Of a stretch of DNA of 64,000 bases, positions 53,766-61,605 are shown piece by piece. A program made the translations under genes and the position numbers. Location: NCBI GenBank assembly GCA_944325355.1, contig CALUZS010000001.1, forward strand, positions 124,001-188,000, in the 5' to 3' direction. The stretch comes from an uncultured Parabacteroides sp. (GTDB taxonomy: Bacteria > Bacteroidota > Bacteroidia > Bacteroidales > Tannerellaceae). Position 1 is the stretch's first letter. Each line of letters starts with the position of its first letter. The notes under the pieces were generated by a model. That model did not search any database. It was not told the DNA's origin and was given only the letters and a program-made list of their open reading frames with translations.

Positions 53766-53775
53766 ATTCCGCCGG

Positions 53776-53783
53776 CAAAAATA
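53776..53783 (-). promoter_or_regulatory. -7 box of the His-rich protein / TonB receptor operon
   Basis: TATTTTTG on the minus strand matches the consensus, 11-18 bases above the ATG at 53765. No -33 box at the normal distance. Confidence 0.45.
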
Positions 53784-53890
53784 CAACAAATATCCCGGAT
53801 AAAAAACAGCACCGCACAACGAACAAATCTCATATTTCCTGCTTTTATTGCCGGAACATGCAGAAATACCATCCCAAACAAAAGAAAATA

Positions 53891-53933
53891 GTTTCCTCAC
53901 TTTTGCCAAGTAGAGAAGTTTCCTTACTTTTGT
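53891..53933 (+). promoter_or_regulatory. Promoter of the GH92 pair, built from two direct repeats
   Basis: AGTTTCCTCACTTTTG (53891-53906) recurs as AGTTTCCTTACTTTTG (53918-53933), a 27-base step with one mismatch. The TTTG of the first copy (53903-53906) and TACTTTTG of the second (53926-53933) are 19 bases apart, exactly the promoter spacing. Start near 53940, 56 bases before the ATG at 53996. Confidence 0.75.
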
Positions 53934-53995
53934 ACTAAATTGATAAAATGCCAAAATGCGCTAGGACAAATTATTAAATACTAATAGATTTAAAT

Positions 53996-56305
53996 ATGAA
54001 AAAAAGAAAAATGCTGGGTTGCGCCTTTATTGCGCTCGCTTGTTTGGGGATGACAGCGGAAATAAAAGCAGACAACTCCTTTAATCCGGCTGAATACGTC
54101 AATCCGCTCGTAGGAAGCCAATCAAGTTTTGAATTATCTACGGGAAACACGTATCCCGCCATTGCCCGTCCATGGGGAATGAATTTTTGGACACCACAGA
54201 CCGGGAAAATGGGTGACGGTTGGGCTTATGTATATACAGCCCATAAAATAAGAGGGTTCAAGCAGACCCATCAACCAAGCCCCTGGATTAATGACTATGG
54301 ACAATTCTCCATCATGCCGGTTGTAGGGAAACCGGAGTTTAATGAAGACAAACGTGCCAGCTGGTTTTCACACAAAGGCGAAATTGCCAAAGCCTATTAC
54401 TACAAAGTATATTTGGCAGAACATGACGTCGTGACGGAGCTGACTCCGACTGAAAGAGCCGTTATGTTCCGGTTCACATTTCCGGAAAACGACCACTCAT
54501 ACGTTGTTATCGATGCTTTCGACCGCGGTTCGTACATAAAAGTCATTCCGGAAGAGAATAAAATCATCGGTTACACGACACGCAACAGCGGCGGCGTTCC
54601 CGAAAATTTCAAAAACTATTTCATCATCGAATTCGACAAGCCATTTACCTATAAGGCAACTTTTGCAAACGGTGCATTAAAAGAAAACAGTACAGAGCAG
54701 AAAGAGAACCATGTAGGTGCAGTTATCGGATTCAAAACAAAAAAAGGCGAGATTGTCCACGCCAAAGTCGCTTCATCTTTCATCAGTTTCGACCAAGCAG
54801 CCTTGAACATGAAAGAATTGGGTAACGACTCTTTCAATACATTAGTAGAAAAAGGGAAAGAAGCCTGGAATAAAGTTCTCAGCAAAATCGAAGTGGAAGG
54901 CGGGAACTTGGACCAATACAGAACATTCTATTCCTGTTTCTATCGTTCAGTCCTGTTTCCCCGCAAATTTTATGAATATGATGCAAATGGGAACGTGATA
55001 CATTACAGTCCTTACAACGGAGAAGTTCTTCCCGGTTTCATGTACACCGATACCGGTTTCTGGGATACGTTCCGTTGTTTGTTCCCGTTCTTGAACTTGA
55101 TGTTCCCTTCCGTAAACCTGGAAATACAAGAAGGTCTGATCAACACCTACAAAGAGAGCGGCTTCTTCCCGGAATGGGCAAGCCCCGGACACAGAGGTTG
55201 CATGGTTGGAAACAATTCAGCTTCTGTATTGGTGGATGCCTATATGAAAGGTGTCCGGGTTAAGGATTTGGAAACGCTGTATGAAGGATTAATCCACGGA
55301 ACAGAGAATGTACATCCTCAAGTATCTTCTACGGGGCGTCTCGGTCATGAGTACTACAATAAATTAGGTTATGTACCCTATGACGTAAAAATCAACGAGA
55401 ATGCAGCACGTACTCTGGAATATTCCTATGATGACTGGTGCATCCTGCAGTTGGCGAAAGAACTCAACCGTCCGAAAAAGGAAATCCGCACATTGGAAAA
55501 ACGCGCGCTGAACTACAAAAACCTGTTTGATAAAGAGACCTGTCTGATGCGAGGAAGGAATCAAGACGGAACATTCGCCACCCCATTTTCACCGCTGAAA
55601 TGGGGTGATGCGTTCACCGAAGGAAACAGCTGGCACTATTCATGGTCTGTTTTCCATGATCCGCAGGGATTAATCGACCTAATGGGAGGAAAAGAGATGT
55701 TCATCACCATGCTCGACTCCGTATTTGCCGTTCCACCTCTCTTCGATGACAGTTACTATGGTGGCGTAATCCATGAAATCCGGGAAATGACCGTTATGAA
55801 CATGGGTAACTACGCACATGGCAACCAACCTATCCAACACATGATTTACATGTACGATTATGCCGGCGAACCGTGGAAAGCCCAATATTGGTTGCGTGAA
55901 GTAATGAACCGGATGTATGGCGCCGGTCCCGACGGATATTGCGGCGATGAAGACAACGGTCAAACTTCAGCATGGTATGTGTTCTCTGCTTTAGGCTTCT
56001 ATCCCGTATGTCCGGGAACGACCCAGTATGCAATGGGAGCCCCGCTGTTCAAAAAAGCAACACTGCACTTGGAAAACGGCAACAGAGTGGTCATCAACGC
56101 TCCAGAGAACAGCGATGAAAACCGGTACATCAACGAAATGTGGATGAACGGAAAGGCATACACCAAAAATTATCTGGATCATTTTGACCTGATGAACGGA
56201 GCTGTTATCGATATTAAGATGAGCAACGAACCTAATAAAGAGAGAGGCGTAGCAGCCGATGATATGCCTTACTCATTTTCCGTACATGATAACGAAGAAA
56301 AATAA
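53996..56305 (+). CDS. GH92 family alpha-mannosidase, first of pair
   Basis: A 769-aa exported exo-alpha-mannosidase. Signal peptide to about residue 25 (cleavage near IKA); no good lipobox. GH92 features: YVNPLVGSQSSFELSTGNTYPAIARPWGMNFW at the start of the beta domain, TQTDTGFWDTFR-like YTDTGFWDTFRCLFPF, GNQPIQHMIYMYDYAGEPW and GDEDNGQTSAWYVFSALGFYPVCPG. These calcium-dependent inverting enzymes trim mannose from N-glycans or yeast mannan. Its stop is 6 bases before the second GH92 gene. Confidence 0.95.
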   Translation: MKKRKMLGCAFIALACLGMTAEIKADNSFNPAEYVNPLVGSQSSFELSTGNTYPAIARPWGMNFWTPQTGKMGDGWAYVYTAHKIRGFKQTHQPSPWINDYGQFSIMPVVGKPEFNEDKRASWFSHKGEIAKAYYYKVYLAEHDVVTELTPTERAVMFRFTFPENDHSYVVIDAFDRGSYIKVIPEENKIIGYTTRNSGGVPENFKNYFIIEFDKPFTYKATFANGALKENSTEQKENHVGAVIGFKTKKGEIVHAKVASSFISFDQAALNMKELGNDSFNTLVEKGKEAWNKVLSKIEVEGGNLDQYRTFYSCFYRSVLFPRKFYEYDANGNVIHYSPYNGEVLPGFMYTDTGFWDTFRCLFPFLNLMFPSVNLEIQEGLINTYKESGFFPEWASPGHRGCMVGNNSASVLVDAYMKGVRVKDLETLYEGLIHGTENVHPQVSSTGRLGHEYYNKLGYVPYDVKINENAARTLEYSYDDWCILQLAKELNRPKKEIRTLEKRALNYKNLFDKETCLMRGRNQDGTFATPFSPLKWGDAFTEGNSWHYSWSVFHDPQGLIDLMGGKEMFITMLDSVFAVPPLFDDSYYGGVIHEIREMTVMNMGNYAHGNQPIQHMIYMYDYAGEPWKAQYWLREVMNRMYGAGPDGYCGDEDNGQTSAWYVFSALGFYPVCPGTTQYAMGAPLFKKATLHLENGNRVVINAPENSDENRYINEMWMNGKAYTKNYLDHFDLMNGAVIDIKMSNEPNKERGVAADDMPYSFSVHDNEEK

Positions 56306-56311
56306 AACATA

Positions 56312-58612
56312 ATGAATCATCGTATCCAACAAATTTCCAATAAATGGAAGACTTATAGCTGTGCCGTTATCGGCACAGCTATGCTTTTTTCCTGTACACT
56401 CGACCAAAACATTCCATCGGGTTCTACACAAGCACCTGTGGATTTCGTCAATCCGTACATGGGAAATATAAGCCATCTGTTAGTTCCTACATACCCTACG
56501 GTACACCTGCCCAACAGCATGTTGCGTGTCTATCCGGAAAGGGGTGATTTTACGGGTGACCGGCTCAACGGACTACCGATAGTTGTGACCAACCACCGTG
56601 AGCGATCGGCATTTAACCTGACACCATTCCAAGGTGATGAAAAAGAGATAAAGGCAACTATGCCGCTCAGCTACGACCGGGAAAAGATAAAGCCTTATCG
56701 TTACAAAGTATATCTGGATGATTTGAACACGGCAGTGGATTTCGCGCCGTCACATCAAAGCGCCATCTACAACATCTCTTTTGAGAAAGACGCTCCGATG
56801 CGCTACCTTATCTTCAACAGCCGAAACGGAGAACTGAAAGCCGAAAACAATTCGGTCAGTGGATTCCAATTCGTTGACGGAAAAACAAAAATATATTTAT
56901 ACGCAGAAACGGATATCACGCCTAACAAAGCTGGAACAATAACAAACAACGCCATCGATTACAAAAACAATTCCGCCAAAGGAGAAAATGCCGCAATCGC
57001 TTTGGCTTTTTCCGGAGAGAAAAAAGAGATAGCCTTACGTTACGGAATATCATATATCAGTATTGAGCAGGCTAAAAAGAATTTAAACCGCGAAATCAAC
57101 AGCTTCGATGTTGAAACCATCGCAGAATCCGGACGCGAAATATGGAACGACGCATTAGGCAAAATCCAAGTCGAAGGAGGAACTTCCAACGACAAGACGG
57201 TATTTTACACTTCTCTTTACCGCTGTCTCGAACGCCCGATTAATTTGAGTGAAGACGGACACTATTACAGTGCATTCGACGGACAAATCCATGAGGATAA
57301 CGGCTCACCGTTCTACACCGACGATTGGTTATGGGACACATACCGGGCGACACATCCTCTACGCATCCTGCTTGACAGCCAGAAAGAAACAGAGATTATC
57401 CGTTCATTCCTACTCATGGCTGAACAGATGGGAACAGGATGGATGCCAACTTTCCCGGAAACAACGGGCGATACGCGGCGCATGAATTCGAACCATGGCG
57501 TTGCCACCGTAATTGATGCGTATAAAAAAGGATTAACAGGTTTCGACCTTGAAAAAGCATACATAGCTTGCAAAAAAGGAATTGAAGAAAAAACACTCAT
57601 TCCTTGGTCGGCCGCTCCCGCCGGATGGTTGGATGAGTTCTATAAAGAACATGGATACATCCCGGCTCTACACCCGGGAGAAAAAGAGACCGTCCCGAAT
57701 GTCTCTGTTTGGGAAAAGAGACAACCGATAGCTGTTACACTCGGCACCTCATACGACCAGTGGTGTCTCTCGCAAATTGCCTTGGCTCTGGATAAAAAGG
57801 ATGAAGCACAATATTACTTGCGTTGCTCCTACAATTATCGTAACGTATTTAATCCGGAAACCAGATTTTTCCATCCGAAAGACAAGGACGGGCAATTCAT
57901 CCCGAACGTAGATTACCGTTACGACGGAGGATTGGGTGCCCGCGATTACTATGACGAAAACAACGGTTATGTGTACCGTTGGGATGTACAGCACAACATA
58001 GCAGACCTAATTACCTTAATTGGAGGTAATGATGCCTTCTGCTCGGCATTGGACGATATGTTTAATACACCTTTGGGGATGAGCAAATGGCAGTTTTACT
58101 CCACACTGCCCGACCACACCGGCAATGTCGGAATGTATTCGATGGCAAACGAGCCTTCACTGCATATTCCTTACCTTTATAATTATGCAGGAAAACCTTG
58201 GTTGACACAAAAGCGGATACGAACCCTGCTGAACCAATGGTTCCGTAACGATGTTATGGGCGTTCCCGGTGATGAAGACGGCGGTGGCATGTCTGCGTTT
58301 GTAGTATTTAGCCAGATGGGATTCTATCCCGTTACCCCAGGAATGCCCTCATATAATATAGGCAGTCCGGTGTTTGAAAACGTGAAGCTCCAACTCCCAA
58401 ACGGGAAAATATTCGAAATCCGGGCAAACAATGCATCTGCTGAAAACAAGTACATCCAATCCGCAAAGCTGAATGGAAAAGCATGGGACCAACCTTGGTT
58501 CAGTCATGAAGCCATTGCAAACGGAGGCATCCTTGAACTTGAAATGGGGGCAGTAGCTAACAAAGCATGGGGGGCAGCAACACCTCCTCCTTCAGCAGAG
58601 CCGATGCCGTAA
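56312..58612 (+). CDS. GH92 family alpha-mannosidase, lipoprotein, second of pair
   Basis: A 766-aa GH92 protein, clearly diverged from the first. The N-terminus has a lipoprotein signal with Cys28 in the lipobox LFSC, so it is likely anchored to the outer membrane. The GH92 core appears as VNPYMGNISHLLVPTYPTVHLPNSMLRVYP, DDWLWDTYRATHPL, PSLHIPYLYNYAGKPW and GDEDGGGMSAFVVFSQMGFYPVTPG. Codons 15-24 form a terminator-like hairpin. The different N-terminal region suggests another mannosyl linkage than its partner. Confidence 0.93.
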   Translation: MNHRIQQISNKWKTYSCAVIGTAMLFSCTLDQNIPSGSTQAPVDFVNPYMGNISHLLVPTYPTVHLPNSMLRVYPERGDFTGDRLNGLPIVVTNHRERSAFNLTPFQGDEKEIKATMPLSYDREKIKPYRYKVYLDDLNTAVDFAPSHQSAIYNISFEKDAPMRYLIFNSRNGELKAENNSVSGFQFVDGKTKIYLYAETDITPNKAGTITNNAIDYKNNSAKGENAAIALAFSGEKKEIALRYGISYISIEQAKKNLNREINSFDVETIAESGREIWNDALGKIQVEGGTSNDKTVFYTSLYRCLERPINLSEDGHYYSAFDGQIHEDNGSPFYTDDWLWDTYRATHPLRILLDSQKETEIIRSFLLMAEQMGTGWMPTFPETTGDTRRMNSNHGVATVIDAYKKGLTGFDLEKAYIACKKGIEEKTLIPWSAAPAGWLDEFYKEHGYIPALHPGEKETVPNVSVWEKRQPIAVTLGTSYDQWCLSQIALALDKKDEAQYYLRCSYNYRNVFNPETRFFHPKDKDGQFIPNVDYRYDGGLGARDYYDENNGYVYRWDVQHNIADLITLIGGNDAFCSALDDMFNTPLGMSKWQFYSTLPDHTGNVGMYSMANEPSLHIPYLYNYAGKPWLTQKRIRTLLNQWFRNDVMGVPGDEDGGGMSAFVVFSQMGFYPVTPGMPSYNIGSPVFENVKLQLPNGKIFEIRANNASAENKYIQSAKLNGKAWDQPWFSHEAIANGGILELEMGAVANKAWGAATPPPSAEPMP
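56356..56390 (+). promoter_or_regulatory. Terminator-like hairpin inside the second GH92 gene
   Basis: TAGCTGTGCCG (56356-56366) and CGGCACAGCTA (56371-56381) pair perfectly over 11 bases with a 4-base loop, then TGC and six T. It lies within codons for the signal peptide, 44 bases after the ATG. It could act as an attenuator that ends transcription when ribosomes do not follow through from the first gene. Confidence 0.6.
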
Positions 58613-58643
58613 AGTTTACCCATCCTTACGTACACCGCATAAA

Positions 58644-58696
58644 AAACAGTCTCCATTTTCAGGTCTGAACCTGCTTTTGGAGACTGTTTCTCTTCT
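58644..58696 (+). terminator. Terminator of the GH92 pair
   Basis: AAACAGTCTCCA (58644-58655) pairs with TGGAGACTGTTT (58678-58689); inside, CAGG and CCTG pair again. It lies 31 bases after the GH92 stop and is followed by CTCTTCT. Confidence 0.8.
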
Positions 58697-58737
58697 ATGT
58701 AGCAATTAAAAACAAAGGCATTTAAAAAATTCGCTTC

Positions 58738-59469
58738 CTACATTTTACTTTTCCTTCCTATACTCCATAATTTTAATTGCAGAACGCCAAAAAGAGCTTC
58801 TCCAAAAATTGAAGAATTCATCTTAGATACGCCCAAAACCCTATTGATAAATATAATAGGGACTTCAACAATCTTAAATCCTTTCAGGAACGCTGTATAT
58901 TTCATCTCGATTTGGAAAGCATAACCCTTAAAATGAATTTTATCCAAATCTATTGCTTCCAATACTCTTCGCTTATAACATTTAAATCCGGCGGTAGTAT
59001 CTTTTATTTTCATCCCCGTTATCACACGAACATATACAGAAGCAAAATAGGACATCAATACCCTTCCTAATGGCCAGTTTACCACATTTACACCATTACA
59101 ATAACGAGAACCGACAGCAACGTCTGCCCCTTCTTTCACACATGCATCGTATAGCCGTTGCAAATCGGCAGGATTATGGCTAAAATCGGCATCCATCTCA
59201 AAAATATAATCGTATTTATGTCCGACAGCCCACTTGAATCCAGCAATATAAGCCGTACCCAAGCCCAATTTTCCCTCACGCTCAATAAGGAACAAGCGGT
59301 CGAAGAATTCTATCTGCAAATGTTTTACAATAGAAGCTGTACCATCCGGAGAACCATCGTCGATTATTAGGATATGGAAACTCTTCTCTTGGCCAAGAAC
59401 TGCCCGGATGATATTTTCCACATTTTCTTTTTCATTATATGTAGGTATAATAACGATACTGTCTGTCAT
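58738..59469 (-). CDS. Polyprenol monophosphomannose synthase-like GT2
   Basis: A 243-aa family 2 glycosyltransferase of the dolichyl/polyprenyl-phosphate mannose synthase type. N-terminus SIVIIPTYNEKENVENII, nucleotide-binding IIDDGSPDGT, the metal-binding FEMDADFSH and the acceptor region GSRYCNGV. It has no C-terminal membrane domain, as in the soluble Dpm1 type. It would transfer mannose from GDP-mannose to a lipid carrier at the cytoplasmic face. Stands alone between two convergent or divergent neighbours. Confidence 0.92.
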   Translation of the reverse strand: MTDSIVIIPTYNEKENVENIIRAVLGQEKSFHILIIDDGSPDGTASIVKHLQIEFFDRLFLIEREGKLGLGTAYIAGFKWAVGHKYDYIFEMDADFSHNPADLQRLYDACVKEGADVAVGSRYCNGVNVVNWPLGRVLMSYFASVYVRVITGMKIKDTTAGFKCYKRRVLEAIDLDKIHFKGYAFQIEMKYTAFLKGFKIVEVPIIFINRVLGVSKMNSSIFGEALFGVLQLKLWSIGRKSKM

Positions 59470-59687
59470 ATAAATTTATCTGTTCGACAAAGCGAAAATA
59501 CAAGAAAAATATCATTCATAAAATAAAGACCGAAATATTTTCTCAAAAAAACTTTGTTGGCAACATATTTGATAACATAAAAACGTAGGGAAATGCCGAT
59601 AATGTGATAAACAAACAAAACCGTTTATGCTAAATCAGTGATATATCCCATTTATAATAAACAATTAAGAAACAAAACAATAAATAT

Positions 59688-60272
59688 ATGGATAAAAAAA
59701 ACGGACAAGAGACAGCGGAATCTTGCGAAAAAGAAAAGCAAGAAGAACTAATTAATGAGACAAATTTGCAGGAAGAGACAGAAGATGCGGAAACTTCTGC
59801 AGACAGCTGTGACAATATGACGGAAGACTTTGACAAATTAAAAAAACAATTTGACGAGTTAAACGATTCCTACCTGCGATTAATGGCAGAATTTGACAAT
59901 TATAGAAAAAGAACGCTGAAAGAAAAAGCTGAACTGATTAAAAGCGGAGGAGAAAGCGTACTGAAAAACCTGCTGCCCGTGGTCGATGACTTTGAACGTG
60001 CGTTACAAAACATTCGCACTGCGGAAGATTTGAAAGCTATCTCCGATGGAATCGAATTAATATATAACAAATTCATTTCATATCTCTCACAAGAGGGAGT
60101 GAAAGCGATAGAGGCTGTCGGAAAACCTTTCGACACCGAACATTTCGAAGCCATAGCAACCATCCCGGCTCCCGAAGAAAATTTGAAAGGGAAAGTAATC
60201 GATTGCGTGCAGACTGGTTATCTGATGCATGAAAAGGTGATTCGTCATGCAAAAGTTGTTGTTGGAGAATAA
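59688..60272 (+). CDS. grpE: Nucleotide exchange factor GrpE
   Basis: A 194-aa cochaperone that releases ADP from DnaK. The acidic N-terminal tail (about 1-45) leads into a long coiled coil (KLKKQFDELNDSYLRLMAEFDNYRKRT) and the beta wing with PFDTEHFEAIATIPAPEENLKGKV. It is 15 bases ahead of dnaJ. No CIRCE operator is seen upstream. Confidence 0.97.
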   Translation: MDKKNGQETAESCEKEKQEELINETNLQEETEDAETSADSCDNMTEDFDKLKKQFDELNDSYLRLMAEFDNYRKRTLKEKAELIKSGGESVLKNLLPVVDDFERALQNIRTAEDLKAISDGIELIYNKFISYLSQEGVKAIEAVGKPFDTEHFEAIATIPAPEENLKGKVIDCVQTGYLMHEKVIRHAKVVVGE

Positions 60273-60287
60273 ACAAATTAGACAGAA

Positions 60288-61445
60288 ATGGCAAAAAGAG
60301 ATTATTATGAGGTACTGGGTGTCGACAAGAACGCTTCAGCCGATGAAATAAAGAAAGCATACCGGAAGAAAGCCATCCAATACCATCCTGACAAGAATCC
60401 GGGAGACAAAAATGCGGAGGAAAAGTTCAAAGAAGCAGCCGAAGCTTATGATGTACTGAGCGACCCTCAAAAACGTCAACGCTACGACCAGTTCGGTCAT
60501 GCAGGTGTTGGTGGAGCATCTCAAAGCGGAGGTTTTGGCGGCGGCATGTCTATGGACGATATCTTCTCGCAATTCGGTGACATTTTTGGCGGACATTTCG
60601 GCGGATTTGGAGGATTCAGTGGATTTGGCAGCAGCTCAAGAAGCGGACGCCGTGTAAACCGAGGATCCGATTTGCGAGTAAAGGTTAAACTTACACTGAA
60701 TGACATTGCAAAAGGAGTAGAAAAGAAAATCAAAGTAAAGAAATATGTTCCTTGTTCTCATTGTCACGGAACGGGCGCAGAGGGCAATGATGGTGTCAAA
60801 ACCTGCGACACTTGCAAAGGAAGCGGAGTCGTTACACGCATAGCCAACACCATTCTTGGACAAATGCAGACACAAACGACCTGCCCCACTTGCGGCGGAG
60901 AAGGAAAAGTCGTCGTGAAAAAATGTCCGATTTGTAACGGAGAGGGTATTGTCCGCGATGAAGAAATCATAACAATCAATATCCCTGCCGGAGTAAGCGA
61001 AGGCATGCAACTCTCCATGAGTGGAAAAGGAAATGCCGCTCGGCACGGAGGTATCAACGGTGATTTACTAATTCTCGTTGAAGAAGAACCACATCCCGAA
61101 CTAATCCGCGACGAGAACGATTTGCTTTACAACTTACTGTTAAGCATTCCGGAAGCAGCGTTAGGTACTACTGTTGAAATTCCGACAGTTGATGGGAAAG
61201 TAAAAGTAAAAATTGATGCAGGAACACAACCGGGGAAAGTACTCCGGTTACGGAATAAGGGATTGCCCTCTGTCAACGGTTACGGAACAGGCGATTTGTT
61301 GGTTAATGTAAGCGTTTATATTCCGGAAACACTCTCAAGTTCTGAAAAGGCTACTTTAAACAGCCTTAGCAGTTCTGTTAATTTCCAACCAAACAAAAAA
61401 GCAAAAGAATCCATATTCAATAAATTCAAACACATGTTTGAATAA
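60288..61445 (+). CDS. dnaJ: Chaperone DnaJ
   Basis: A 385-aa Hsp40. The J domain (1-70) carries [16 protein letters not shown]; a Gly/Phe-rich linker follows (about 75-120). The zinc region has four CxxCxGxG modules ([32 protein letters not shown]). The C-terminal substrate domains complete a type I DnaJ. Works with DnaK and GrpE in folding; dnaK is not in the window. Confidence 0.98.
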   Translation: MAKRDYYEVLGVDKNASADEIKKAYRKKAIQYHPDKNPGDKNAEEKFKEAAEAYDVLSDPQKRQRYDQFGHAGVGGASQSGGFGGGMSMDDIFSQFGDIFGGHFGGFGGFSGFGSSSRSGRRVNRGSDLRVKVKLTLNDIAKGVEKKIKVKKYVPCSHCHGTGAEGNDGVKTCDTCKGSGVVTRIANTILGQMQTQTTCPTCGGEGKVVVKKCPICNGEGIVRDEEIITINIPAGVSEGMQLSMSGKGNAARHGGINGDLLILVEEEPHPELIRDENDLLYNLLLSIPEAALGTTVEIPTVDGKVKVKIDAGTQPGKVLRLRNKGLPSVNGYGTGDLLVNVSVYIPETLSSSEKATLNSLSSSVNFQPNKKAKESIFNKFKHMFE

Positions 61446-61504
61446 GGGATTTCCATGCCATACATTGACAGTGCGTCATTCTTTATGTATTGCACGATAA
61501 AATT

Positions 61505-61557
61505 AAAGCGGAAGCTAAGTTATTCACATAAAAATGTAACTTAGCTTCCGCTTTTTC
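61505..61557. terminator. Terminator of grpE-dnaJ, shared with the converging glycosidase gene
   Basis: An 18-bp perfect stem: 61505-61522 pairs with 61537-61554 (core GCGGAAGCTAAGTTA and its complement) around a 14-base loop, followed by TTTTTC. The left flank is A-rich, so it can also stop minus-strand transcripts. Confidence 0.9.
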
Positions 61558-61605
61558 TGCAAACGGATACTATCATCCTGACACAGCTTTCATAACAACC
61601 ATCTG

